A DNA stretch of 8,817 nucleotides from Candidatus Rokuibacteriota bacterium (GTDB lineage: Bacteria; Methylomirabilota; Methylomirabilia; Rokubacteriales; JACOUJ01). Location of the stretch: positions 1 to 8,817 of the forward strand of contig JACOUJ010000001.1 of the NCBI GenBank assembly GCA_016177865.1. Direction: 5' to 3'. A program made the translations under genes and the position numbers. The first letter of the stretch is position 1. Every line of letters starts with the position of its first letter. The notes below the pieces were generated by a model. It had not been told where the DNA came from and made no database searches. It was given only the letters and a program-made list of their open reading frames with translations. Shown here one piece after another: positions 1 through 7,297 of this stretch.

Positions 1-1407
1 ATGACGCCGGCGCTTCAGATGGCGATTCACCTGCTTCAGCTTTCCACCCTGGAGCTTCAAGAGGTCCTTCAACAGGAGCTGATCGAGAATCCCGTGCTCG
101 AAGAAGTCCCGGAAGACGAACCTGTGGAAGACGCGGCCCCCAGCTCTCCCTCGACAAGCGCTTCCCTGGAAGGGCAAGGTGACCGACCGGGAGACGACCG
201 GCCAGATGACGATCTTCCCTTTGACCTGTCGGCCGTCCTCTTCGATAGCTACGACGATCAGAGCCTCGTGGATCAAGAGGAACGGGAGGCCCCTCCGGTT
301 GAAAACCTGAGAGGCACCAACACCACCCTTGCGGAGCACCTCATCCGACAACTGTGTTTGACAGGGACAGATGATCAACAGCGCGCGATCGGACAGGCCA
401 TCATCGGAAGCCTGGATGATGACGGATACCTGCGCGCTTCGATAGAAGAGTTGGCCGAATGGACGCACTTCGATCCCCAGGATGTGGAGGCGGCCCTGGC
501 CGTCGTCCAATCCTTTGATCCCGCCGGAATCGCGGCCCGTACCCCCCAGGAGTGCCTCCTCCTTCAGCTTCGGGCTGAGGACGAGTCCGACCCTCTCGCC
601 GTCGAGATTATCAGGGGCCACCTCGGCGATCTGGAGCGCCACCGCTATCAGGAAATCGCTCGCGCCCTCCAGGTCTCGGTCGAGCGCGTCATGGAGGCCG
701 TAGAGGCGATCGGGCAACTGGAACCCAAACCGGGCCGGCGCTTCAACCCAGGAGAGACACGTTACATCCTCCCCGACGTGTATGTCATCAAGGATCGGGA
801 GAATTACCGGGTCGTTCTCAACGAGGATAATCTGCCGCGGCTCCGGATCAACGGGTTTTATCGCGGGTTTCTCGGGCGTGGGACCGCGGCTGAGACCCGA
901 GCCTACCTGGAGCAGAAATTCCGGTCGGCGCTTTGGCTCATTAAGAGTGTCCACCAGCGTCAGCGGACCCTCTTTCGGGTCACCGAGAGCCTCGTCAAGC
1001 ACCAGCGAGAATTCCTCGACCGGGGGATCAGCCACCTCCGTCCGTTGGCCCTCCGTGACGTGGCCGAGGACATCGGGATGCACGAATCCACGGTCAGCCG
1101 CGTCACATCGAATAAGTATGTCCATACGCCACAGGGTCTCTTCGAACTGAAATTCTTTTTCCACAGCGGGCTCTCAACGGGCCAGGGGGGTGTCGTCTCC
1201 TCTGTGTCGGTCAAAAAGATGATTGAAGATTTCATCGCCCAAGAGGACAGCCAATCCCCGCTGAGTGACCAGGAAGTTGCCCGCCGTCTCAAAGACCGCG
1301 GACTGACCATTGCGAGGCGGACCGTGGCCAAATACCGCGAGGAACTGGGTATCCTCCCCTCCCATCACCGCCGCCTGGCGCCGCGAAAACGCCGATCAGA
1401 CAGATAA
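1..1407 (+). CDS. rpoN: RNA polymerase sigma-54 factor RpoN (5' partial)
   Basis: Sigma-54 directs RNA polymerase to -24/-12 promoters and needs an AAA+ activator to open them. The visible 468 codons begin with the region I activator-interacting segment (residues 1-35, MTPALQMAIHLLQLSTLEL). An acidic, low-complexity region II (about 38-100) follows, then the core-binding domain (about 105-300). The C-terminal DNA-binding part has a helix-turn-helix around 345-373, with STVSRVTSNKY at 363-373, and the diagnostic RpoN box ARRTVAKYRE at 438-447. In family members the MTP-L-Q motif comes about 14-20 residues after the true start, so the ATG at base 1 is most likely an internal methionine and the start lies upstream of the window. 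Allowing for that, the length matches the usual 470-490 residues. The stop is three bases before hpf, which suggests one transcript. Identity is secure; only the start is missing. Confidence 0.97.
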   Translation: MTPALQMAIHLLQLSTLELQEVLQQELIENPVLEEVPEDEPVEDAAPSSPSTSASLEGQGDRPGDDRPDDDLPFDLSAVLFDSYDDQSLVDQEEREAPPVENLRGTNTTLAEHLIRQLCLTGTDDQQRAIGQAIIGSLDDDGYLRASIEELAEWTHFDPQDVEAALAVVQSFDPAGIAARTPQECLLLQLRAEDESDPLAVEIIRGHLGDLERHRYQEIARALQVSVERVMEAVEAIGQLEPKPGRRFNPGETRYILPDVYVIKDRENYRVVLNEDNLPRLRINGFYRGFLGRGTAAETRAYLEQKFRSALWLIKSVHQRQRTLFRVTESLVKHQREFLDRGISHLRPLALRDVAEDIGMHESTVSRVTSNKYVHTPQGLFELKFFFHSGLSTGQGGVVSSVSVKKMIEDFIAQEDSQSPLSDQEVARRLKDRGLTIARRTVAKYREELGILPSHHRRLAPRKRRSDR

Positions 1408-1410
1408 GCG

Positions 1411-1926
1411 ATGAAGGTGATCGTGAGAGGTCGAGGACTCTCGGTGACCGCCCCGATCCGGGCGCATGTGGAAGCCAAGGTCGGGAAGGTCACCAGATTC
1501 CTCCCCAAGCTTCTGGAGGCGCGGGTGGTTCTCGCCGTGGAGAAATACCGGCACTTGGCTGAGGTAACCCTCCTCGCCAAGCAGCGGACCTTCCGGTGCG
1601 CGGAGGCCACCCACGACATCTTTTCGGCCGTTGACCTCGCCCTTGACAAACTGGAACATCAGGTCAGACGGACCAAGGACCGGATCCGCCATCCGAAGCC
1701 CAGGACTTCGCCCAAGCGTGGGCCCCAAAAACGTGACGAGGAAGAAGCCCCCCCGACCGTGATCAGCCGGCGTCCTGCCCCGAAGCCCATGTCCCTCGAC
1801 GAGGCGATGGAGCAGATCGGCACCAGGCGGGACTGGTTCCTAGTCTTCACCAACTCGGCGACGGATTGCGTGAATGTCCTCTATCGCCGGCGCGATGGAC
1901 GACTCGGGCTGATCGAGCCGGGGTAA
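1411..1926 (+). CDS. hpf: Long-form ribosome hibernation promoting factor (HPF/RaiA family)
   Basis: This protein binds the 30S decoding region in starved or stationary cells and, in its long form, pairs ribosomes into inactive 100S dimers. The 171-residue product has an N-terminal S30AE domain (about 1-95, opening MKVIVRGRGLSVT). A charged, proline- and lysine-rich linker follows (about 94-116). The C-terminal dimerisation domain (about 117-171) has the typical PKPMSLDEA start (124-132) and YRRRDGRLGLIEP near the end (158-170). The two-domain layout makes it the long HPF rather than the short HPF/YfiA of enteric bacteria. No convincing Shine-Dalgarno precedes the ATG. The start is three bases after the rpoN stop, so translation is probably coupled. 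Linkage to rpoN is common in Gram-negative bacteria. Confidence 0.95.
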   Translation: MKVIVRGRGLSVTAPIRAHVEAKVGKVTRFLPKLLEARVVLAVEKYRHLAEVTLLAKQRTFRCAEATHDIFSAVDLALDKLEHQVRRTKDRIRHPKPRTSPKRGPQKRDEEEAPPTVISRRPAPKPMSLDEAMEQIGTRRDWFLVFTNSATDCVNVLYRRRDGRLGLIEPG

Positions 1927-1939
1927 TGGAGCGCTGGGG

Positions 1940-2809
1940 ATGAGTGGCCCCATTCGGTTTGTGATCCTCACGGGGCTCTCGGGGGCAGGGAAGAGCTACG
2001 CGATCAAATGCTTCGAGGACATGGGGTACTTCTGTGTCGATAACCTCCCCGCTCCTCTGATCCCGACCTTCGCCGAGCTGTGCACTGAGTCCACGCGCAA
2101 GATTCACCGGATCGCCCTCGGGATTGATGTGCGGGAAGGGGAATACCTGCGCGACTTTGTCCAGATTCTGGAGAAGCTCCGGGCCACGGGACACCCGACG
2201 GAGATCCTGTTCCTGGAGGCCGCGGATGAAGTCTTGATCCAGCGCTACCAGGAGACGCGTCGGCGACACCCCCTTGCGGGCGGCGGGACCATTCGGGATG
2301 GGATCGTCCGCGAGCGGTCGGAGCTCGCCGACCTTCGGGAGATGGCCGATCGCGTCGTAGATACCTCCCGGCTGACTGTCCACCAGCTCAAAGACCTCCT
2401 CGGAGAGCACTACGGGTTGGAGGCCGAGCGGCCTCTCCTTCAGGTCACCGTGGTTTCCTTCGGCTACAAGTTTGGAATCCCCTTCGACGCCGACCTCGTG
2501 TTTGACGCCCGGTTCCTTCCCAATCCCTTTTTCGTTCCGGGCCTCAAAGCCCTGGACGGCCGACACGAGGCGGTGCGAGGGTTTCTCGGCCAATCGGCCC
2601 AGGTCAAAGAGTTCCTGGCCCGCCTGGAGTCCTTCCTCGACTACCTCCTGGCAGGCTACCGCAATGAAGGGAAGTCCTATCTGACCGTGGCCGTTGGCTG
2701 CACGGGTGGACGACACCGGTCGGTCGCCGTGGTGGAGGAGCTTCGGCACTATTTGGAACGGCAGGGGGTGAATCCCGTCGTTGCCCATCGTGACGTGGAT
2801 CGCGAGTAG
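1940..2809 (+). CDS. rapZ: RapZ/YvcJ family nucleotide-binding RNase adapter protein
   Basis: In Escherichia coli RapZ senses glucosamine-6-phosphate and delivers the small RNA GlmZ to RNase E, which sets GlmS levels. In other phyla the RNA partner is unknown. The 289 residues show a Walker A motif GLSGAGKS at 12-19, CVDNLP at 32-37, and ETRRRHPL at 105-112. The C-terminal domain is typical, with SFGYKFGIP (173-181), RFLPNP (191-196) and CTGGRHRS (254-261). Length matches the family (about 285-290). The start is supported by GGAG at 1928-1931, eight bases before the ATG. The tail ends HRDVDRE and lacks the lysine/arginine cluster that contributes to RNA binding in the E. coli protein, so an RNA adapter role is not assured here. 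No ptsN, hprK or ptsH lies between hpf and this gene, although one of these is often present in related clusters. Confidence 0.95.
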   Translation: MSGPIRFVILTGLSGAGKSYAIKCFEDMGYFCVDNLPAPLIPTFAELCTESTRKIHRIALGIDVREGEYLRDFVQILEKLRATGHPTEILFLEAADEVLIQRYQETRRRHPLAGGGTIRDGIVRERSELADLREMADRVVDTSRLTVHQLKDLLGEHYGLEAERPLLQVTVVSFGYKFGIPFDADLVFDARFLPNPFFVPGLKALDGRHEAVRGFLGQSAQVKEFLARLESFLDYLLAGYRNEGKSYLTVAVGCTGGRHRSVAVVEELRHYLERQGVNPVVAHRDVDRE

Positions 2810-2817
2810 CCCCTTCG

Positions 2818-4914
2818 ATGAAGCTCTCGCTGATCCTGGGGGTTCATTGCCACCAACCCCTCGGCAACTTCCCCGAGGTCTTCGAGACCGCCTACGAGCG
2901 AGCCTACGCGCCATTTCTCCGGGTGCTCTACCGCTTTCCCGGGATCCGGCTGGCGCTTCATCTCTCGGGCGTTCTTTTCGAGTGGCTTAAGCGCCGTCAT
3001 CCAGACTGGCTCGACGAGCTGAGGCCTCTTGTTGCCGAGCGCAGGATCGAGCTCCTCGCAGGGGGGTGCTACGAGCCGATCCTCCCCGTCCTCCCCGACT
3101 ATGATCAGGTGGGGCAGATCCAGCGGCATCTTGATCTGCTGGAGCGGGCCTTCGCGGTCCGGCCACGGGGAATGTGGGTGGCCGAACGGGTCTGGGAGCC
3201 GTCACTCGCACGCACGCTGGCCCGGGCAGGAATCCGCTACACCTTTCTAGACGACTTCCACTTTCTTCAGGCCGGCCTTGATCGTGGCCAACTCTCACAG
3301 TACTTTCTCACGGAAGACCAGGGGGAAGGGGTGGCGGTCTTTCCGATCAGTCAACGCCTCCGTTATCTCATTCCGTTCCGGCCAGTCGAGGAGGTGCTGT
3401 CCTACCTCGGAACACTTGGCCAGGGCGTGGCGGTCATGGCGGATGACGGGGAGAAGTTCGGCGTCTGGCCTGGAACGCACAGCCTGTGCTATCAGGAGAA
3501 GTGGCTCGATCGCTTCTTCGAAGGGCTCCTGAGTCAGGACTGGGTGGGGGTCGAGACCCCCGGATCCCTGCTCGACCGCCTCTCTCCCGCAGGAACGGTC
3601 TACGTCCCCACGGCCTCGTATCCCGAGATGGCCGAGTGGAGCCTTCCGGTGGGTGCAGGGAGCGCCCTGGCCCGCGTCAAGGCGAGGGTCGAACTTCTTC
3701 CTGACAGCCAAGAGCTCCTCCCGTGGCTTCGGGGGGGCCACTGGCGAAACTTCCTTGTGAAATATCCGGAGGCGCACGACCTGTACTCGCGCATGCTCCG
3801 GTTGAGCCACGCCCTGGCCAAGGCCCTGGCGAGCGACCCGAACGATCCCGCGCTCCGAGAGTCGCAGGAAGAGCTTTGGCGCGGACAGTGTAACGATGCC
3901 TACTGGCATGGGATCTTTGGAGGCCTTTACCTTCCGCATCTCCGCCGTGCCCTGTGGCAGGCCCTTCTGAAATCCGAACGGCTGTTGCTCCGGAAGCGCG
4001 AAGGAATCGGCCCGTGGCTCCAATGGGAAGAGGCGGATTGTGACGGTGATGGGCGGCCGGAGTTTATCCTCGGCACGGAGTCCCTTGCCCTTGCCGTCTG
4101 TCCGGCCAATGGGGGATGCCTCTCCGAGCTTTCCGTCCGGTCTGTCCCACTTAACATTCTCGATACGCTGACCCGTCGACCAGAGGTCTACCATGATCGA
4201 TCCGAGACGCCTGCCGGTCCCGAGCCCCCGAGCGAGGTCAGGACGATTCACGAATCGCCACCGGAGAGGAGCGGACTGCGTTTCGAGAAGCCTCGGTATG
4301 ACCGCCATCGACGGGTCAGCATGCTGGAAGCCATCCTGCCGCCCGCGGCCGATTTGGCGGCCTGGGACCGGGGCGAGGGAACGGCGCTTTGCGACTTCGG
4401 CGCGGCTCGCTGGGCTGCCCATCTCAAGGACGAAGGACAAAACCGCGTCTCGCTGATTCTAAGAGCGAGTGAGGCCTGGCCTCAGGGGTGTCCTGTTGAT
4501 CTGACAAAGACTCTCTCTCTGGCCGCAGGCGGGACGTCACTCAGCGTTCATTATTCCTTTCATTCCCCCCCTCCCGTCGAGGGGACGTTCATAAGCCACT
4601 GGAACCTGACCTTGACCGCGGGAGAGGCCCCCGGGCGCTACTTCGAGTTACCGGGGCGCCCTTCCCTGGCGTCGCAAGGGGAGATCCGGGGCGTGGGCCT
4701 GACCCTGGTGGACGAATGGATCGGGCTCGCGGTCGAGCTGGCCTGGAGCCGGCCGGCGCAGGTCCACTATGGCCCAATCCATACTCTCTCCCTTTCTGAA
4801 GCCGGGTTTGAGCGGATCTACCAGGGCACTTCACTCCTCCTCGGGTGGGAGGTGGGTCTGGCTCCCCTGGAGGTATGGGAGGAGACACTGACCATCACCA
4901 TCACTGAGCGATGA
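2818..4914 (+). CDS. GH57 alpha-amylase / 4-alpha-glucanotransferase
   Basis: A retaining alpha-glucan enzyme that hydrolyses or transfers alpha-1,4-glucan chains, most like the Thermococcus litoralis 4-alpha-glucanotransferase/AmyA group. The 698 residues carry the GH57 conserved regions in order: HCHQP at 10-14, GGCYEPILP from about residue 82, WVAERVWEP with the nucleophile Glu at 123, MADDGEKFGVWPG at 207-219 with the acid/base Asp (209 or 210), and NDAYWHGIFGG at 359-369. Glu123 has the same number as the T. litoralis nucleophile. A C-terminal beta-rich domain of the DUF1926 type follows (about 400-698), opening with an Asp-rich DCDGDGRPE stretch at 407-415 that may bind a metal. There is no signal peptide or membrane segment, so it is probably cytoplasmic and acts on stored glycogen or maltodextrin. 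It starts eight bases after rapZ and overlaps the next gene by four. Sequence alone does not separate amylase from transferase. Confidence 0.92.
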   Translation: MKLSLILGVHCHQPLGNFPEVFETAYERAYAPFLRVLYRFPGIRLALHLSGVLFEWLKRRHPDWLDELRPLVAERRIELLAGGCYEPILPVLPDYDQVGQIQRHLDLLERAFAVRPRGMWVAERVWEPSLARTLARAGIRYTFLDDFHFLQAGLDRGQLSQYFLTEDQGEGVAVFPISQRLRYLIPFRPVEEVLSYLGTLGQGVAVMADDGEKFGVWPGTHSLCYQEKWLDRFFEGLLSQDWVGVETPGSLLDRLSPAGTVYVPTASYPEMAEWSLPVGAGSALARVKARVELLPDSQELLPWLRGGHWRNFLVKYPEAHDLYSRMLRLSHALAKALASDPNDPALRESQEELWRGQCNDAYWHGIFGGLYLPHLRRALWQALLKSERLLLRKREGIGPWLQWEEADCDGDGRPEFILGTESLALAVCPANGGCLSELSVRSVPLNILDTLTRRPEVYHDRSETPAGPEPPSEVRTIHESPPERSGLRFEKPRYDRHRRVSMLEAILPPAADLAAWDRGEGTALCDFGAARWAAHLKDEGQNRVSLILRASEAWPQGCPVDLTKTLSLAAGGTSLSVHYSFHSPPPVEGTFISHWNLTLTAGEAPGRYFELPGRPSLASQGEIRGVGLTLVDEWIGLAVELAWSRPAQVHYGPIHTLSLSEAGFERIYQGTSLLLGWEVGLAPLEVWEETLTITITER

Positions 4915-5978
4915 CGACCCATCCCCTCCTCGACGGCCCCAACTTTGCTGAGAGGGACCCTCATTGCTTCTGGAAAGAGCTTGAAGGTTTTCCTTCCCAA
5001 TGCTGGGCCGCGCAGGATCTCACCCTCTCTCGATCACAGACGCCGGCCACGCCAGGTGAGGTGCGCCAGATCGTGATTCTCGGGATGGGAGGGTCCGCGG
5101 CCGGGGGGGATCTGCTTCGAGCATACATGGCCGGGCGTCTCCCGATCCCGATCCAGATCAGCCGAGGGGATGGCCTCCCTGCCGGATTGGGGCCTGAGAC
5201 CCTCCTCGTTGCGGTTTCATATTCGGGAAACACTGAAGAGACGCTGACCGCGCTCGCCGACGCACTCCCCAAGAGCCCGATGGCGTTCGTCGTGACCACC
5301 GGTGGGACCCTCGCGGCGCTCGTGGAACGCCAAGGACTCCCCGGCATTCTAGTCCCTTCGGGCCTGATGCCCCGCTCGGCCCTCGGATTTCTCTTCTTCT
5401 CTTTGCTCAAAATCCTCGATGCCAAGGGGATCATGCCATTCCCGAAAGAAGATGTGGCGGAGGCCCTCCCTCTTGTTGAGCAGCTGGCTGCCGGCTTTGG
5501 CCCGGCCCGACCGATCCGAGACAATGAGGCGAAGCGGCTGGCGGTGGCCCTCGAGCCCAGAATCCCTGTGGTGTACGGAGGCCCAACGACGGCCATGCCG
5601 GCGTATCGCTGGAAGACCCAGATTGAGGAGAATGCCAAGCGACTTGCCCTCTCAGGAGTCCTTCCTGAGCTGAATCACAACGAGGTAGAGGGATGGGCCG
5701 ACTCCGAGGCGCGTCGATTTCACATCGTCTTCTTGAGAGACAGAGGAGAGGGGGACAGGCTGGCGCGTCGGATGGCCGTCACGCGGGATCTTCTTCTCCG
5801 GCGGGTCGGTGACGTGAGCGAGGTCTGGTCGCGAGGGGAAGGCCTCTTGGCGCGCCTGCTCTCCCTGATCGTGCTCGGAGATTGGGTGAGCTACTACCTC
5901 GCATCGCTCCGAGGGGTAGATCCATGGACGATTCCCGCGATCGATGAGTTGAAACAACGGCTGCGCATCGCGCCATGA
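4911..5978 (+). CDS. Bifunctional phosphoglucose/phosphomannose isomerase (SIS domain)
   Basis: Interconverts glucose-6-phosphate or mannose-6-phosphate with fructose-6-phosphate in the cytoplasm. The 355 residues fit the archaeal-type PGI/PMI family, not the classical 550-residue Pgi. The tandem SIS fold shows GMGGSAAGGD at 58-67 and SYSGNTEET at 103-111 for phosphate-sugar binding, then GLMPRSALG at 151-159. EENAKR (239-244) and PELNHNE (252-258) bring in Glu240 and His256. Their 16-residue spacing equals that of catalytic Glu203 and His219 in the Pyrobaculum aerophilum enzyme. The C-terminus ends in the usual ID-LK-RL pattern. The ATG overlaps the GH57 stop as ATGA, so the two are probably translationally coupled and form a glucan-to-fructose-6-phosphate step. 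Whether both isomerase activities are present cannot be read from sequence. Confidence 0.93.
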   Translation: MTTHPLLDGPNFAERDPHCFWKELEGFPSQCWAAQDLTLSRSQTPATPGEVRQIVILGMGGSAAGGDLLRAYMAGRLPIPIQISRGDGLPAGLGPETLLVAVSYSGNTEETLTALADALPKSPMAFVVTTGGTLAALVERQGLPGILVPSGLMPRSALGFLFFSLLKILDAKGIMPFPKEDVAEALPLVEQLAAGFGPARPIRDNEAKRLAVALEPRIPVVYGGPTTAMPAYRWKTQIEENAKRLALSGVLPELNHNEVEGWADSEARRFHIVFLRDRGEGDRLARRMAVTRDLLLRRVGDVSEVWSRGEGLLARLLSLIVLGDWVSYYLASLRGVDPWTIPAIDELKQRLRIAP

Positions 5979-5983
5979 TACCC

Positions 5984-6012
5984 TTGAGGCCCTTACAGGG
6001 CTGTGCTATGAT
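5984..6012 (+). promoter_or_regulatory. Extended -10 sigma-70-type promoter for metK(-ahcY)
   Basis: The -35 element is TTGAGG (5984-5989) and the -10 is TATGAT (6007-6012, five of six consensus bases). They are separated by exactly 17 bases, and TGC directly upstream of the -10 adds an extended -10 (TGn). Transcription would start near 6018-6020, leaving a leader of about 50 bases before metK. The spacer holds a 5-base inverted repeat, GCCCT-tac-AGGGC (5989-6001). The promoter lies within six bases of the isomerase stop, and no terminator separates the two units, so metK may also receive read-through. Confidence 0.7.
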
Positions 6013-6016
6013 GCAG

Positions 6017-6028
6017 CCGATAAATCGG
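6017..6028. promoter_or_regulatory. Operator-like palindrome at predicted metK transcription start
   Basis: CCGAT-AA-ATCGG is a perfect 5+2+5 inverted repeat lying five bases after the -10 element, over the expected +1. Its position would suit a repressor site controlling metK. The arms are short, and such repeats arise by chance fairly often, so this is a candidate only. No regulator gene is present in the window. Confidence 0.3.
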
Positions 6029-6055
6029 GTAGCGAGGAATCACGAAGAGTAGGGT

Positions 6056-6060
6056 GGAGG
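6056..6060 (+). promoter_or_regulatory. Ribosome binding site that fixes the metK start
   Basis: GGAGG ends eight bases before the ATG at 6069, an ideal spacing. The open frame extends five codons further to a GTG at 6054, but that codon touches this site and has no ribosome binding site of its own, so ATG 6069 is preferred. Confidence 0.85.
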
Positions 6061-6068
6061 GGCTCGGG

Positions 6069-7223
6069 ATGGGAGCACGGGAGGAATACCTGTTTACTTC
6101 GGAATCTGTGACCGAAGGACATCCGGATAAGATCGCGGACCAGATCTCTGACGCGGTTCTCGACGCCATCATCGCTCAGGATCCGATGGGCCGGGTGGCG
6201 TGCGAGTGTCTCCTCACGACCGGACTTGTCGTGGTGGCGGGGGAGATCACCACGACGTGCTATGTGGACATCCCCCGGATCGCGCGGGAGACGATCAGAG
6301 ACGTGGGATACGTCCGCGCGAAGTACGGCTTTGACTACGAAACCTGCGGCGTCATCGTCTCCATCGATGAGCAGTCTCCGGACATCGCCGTCGGGGTGGA
6401 CGCCCTTGGGGCCGGCGACCAGGGTCTGATGTTTGGCTACGCCTGCACCGAGACCCCGGAGCTGATGCCGCTGCCGATCTCTCTCGCCCACAGGCTCACC
6501 CGGCGCTTGAGCCAGGTGCGTCGAGACGGGGGGCTGGATTACCTTCGGCCTGACGGAAAGTCCCAGGTGACCGTCAGATACCTGGACGGCCAGCCGTGGA
6601 AGGTGGAAACGGTTGTGGTCTCGGCCCAACACAGCCAGGACGTGGGCCTCAAACAACTTCGGGAGGAGCTCTTCGCCCACGTCATTCTTCCTGTCATCCC
6701 GCCAGAGCTGATGGATCCGGCCTCCCTCGTTTGCCATATTAACCCGACGGGGCGGTTCGTGGTGGGCGGCCCTCAAGCCGACACGGGTTTGACCGGGCGA
6801 AAGATTATCGTCGACACTTACGGCGGTTCCTGCCCTCACGGAGGCGGGGCCCTCTCGGGAAAGGACCCGACGAAGGTGGATCGCTCGGCCGCCTACATGG
6901 CCCGGCACATCGCCAAGAACTTGGTGGCGGCGGGCCTCGCAGGACGGGCAATGGTTCAGGTGGCCTATGCGATCGGGGTGGCCGAACCGGTATCGGTTAT
7001 GGTTGAGACTTTCGGGACCGGCAAGGTACCCCATGCCAAGCTCCAGGAGATGATCCGGCGACACTTTGACCTGACGCCAGCCGGGATCATCAAATACCTG
7101 AACCTCCGTCGTCCGATCTATAAGCAGACGGCGGCCTATGGGCATTTCGGCCGGACCGAGCCCGAGTTTACCTGGGAACGAACCGATCGGGTGAAGGATC
7201 TGAGAGAGGACGCGGGCCTTTAA
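6069..7223 (+). CDS. metK: S-adenosylmethionine synthetase (methionine adenosyltransferase)
   Basis: Makes S-adenosylmethionine from methionine and ATP, releasing phosphate and pyrophosphate. From ATG 6069 the protein is 384 residues, the usual length. The N-terminus reads EEYLFTSESVTEGHPDK, with the ATP-binding GHPDK at 17-21. The first family signature GAGDQG is at 114-119. The second, GGGALSGKDPTKVDRS, is at 258-273, with Leu at 262 where Phe is usual. The conserved middle and C-terminal blocks (HINPTGRFVVGGPQADTGLT, TYGG, AYGHFGR) are all present, so the enzyme should be active. It has its own promoter and a strong GGAGG site, and stands 74 bases before ahcY, with which it forms the SAM cycle unit. 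No SAM riboswitch fold was recognised in the roughly 50-base leader. Confidence 0.97.
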   Translation: MGAREEYLFTSESVTEGHPDKIADQISDAVLDAIIAQDPMGRVACECLLTTGLVVVAGEITTTCYVDIPRIARETIRDVGYVRAKYGFDYETCGVIVSIDEQSPDIAVGVDALGAGDQGLMFGYACTETPELMPLPISLAHRLTRRLSQVRRDGGLDYLRPDGKSQVTVRYLDGQPWKVETVVVSAQHSQDVGLKQLREELFAHVILPVIPPELMDPASLVCHINPTGRFVVGGPQADTGLTGRKIIVDTYGGSCPHGGGALSGKDPTKVDRSAAYMARHIAKNLVAAGLAGRAMVQVAYAIGVAEPVSVMVETFGTGKVPHAKLQEMIRRHFDLTPAGIIKYLNLRRPIYKQTAAYGHFGRTEPEFTWERTDRVKDLREDAGL

Positions 7224-7236
7224 CCTGAGGGAACCG

Positions 7237-7273
7237 GCGGGCGGCGGGGCATGGAGGTGTGCCCCCCGCCCGC
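7237..7273 (+). promoter_or_regulatory. Strong GC-rich hairpin in the metK-ahcY intergenic leader
   Basis: The 5' arm (7237-7250, GCGGGCGGCGGGGC) pairs with the 3' arm (7261-7273, GCCCCCCGCCCGC) over 13 base pairs with one bulged C. The 10-base loop is ATGGAGGTGT. The hairpin is followed by a mixed stretch (TTCGTCTGTCG) with no run of T, so it is not a standard intrinsic terminator. It stands 12 bases before the AAGGAG site of ahcY, and the loop AGGT (7255-7258) could pair with ACCT just upstream (7223-7226) in a pseudoknot. It could act as an attenuator, an mRNA processing or stability element, or a ligand-sensing leader. The structure is clear by eye; the function is unknown. Confidence 0.6.
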
Positions 7274-7285
7274 TTCGTCTGTCGA

Positions 7286-7291
7286 AAGGAG
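7286..7291 (+). promoter_or_regulatory. Ribosome binding site that fixes the TTG start of ahcY
   Basis: AAGGAG ends six bases before TTG 7298. The only earlier in-frame candidate is GTG 7259, at the edge of the hairpin loop, with no well-placed ribosome binding site; it would add 13 residues unlike the family N-terminus. TTG is therefore the better start. Confidence 0.8.
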
Positions 7292-7297
7292 AGAGCC

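Noticed and set aside
1847..2914. Long open frame of 355 codons on the - strand over rapZ
   Set aside because: It is antisense to a clearly conserved gene, its translation resembles no family, and GC-rich DNA commonly leaves such frames open.
3295..4440. Long open frame of 381 codons on the - strand inside the GH57 gene
   Set aside because: Antisense shadow of a gene with intact catalytic motifs; composition is skewed and no domain is recognisable.
4892..4907. CATCACCATCAC stretch resembling a histidine tag at the end of the GH57 gene
   Set aside because: In the coding frame it reads Thr-Ile-Thr-Ile-Thr as part of the final strand; there is no sign of engineered sequence.
6013..6068. SAM riboswitch upstream of metK
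   Set aside because: The leader is only about 50 bases, too short for SAM-I, and shows no recognisable SAM-II-type core.
6006..7145. Long open frame of 379 codons on the - strand over metK
   Set aside because: Fully opposite the conserved metK frame; an artefact of high GC at third codon positions.
7237..7280. Intrinsic terminator after metK
   Set aside because: The stem is strong, but the bases after it are mixed with no run of T, so factor-independent termination is not supported.
7224..7297. Known SAH riboswitch upstream of ahcY
   Set aside because: The location is right, but the conserved GAGGAGCGCUGC-like core and its partner segments are not present, so only an unnamed structured leader is claimed.
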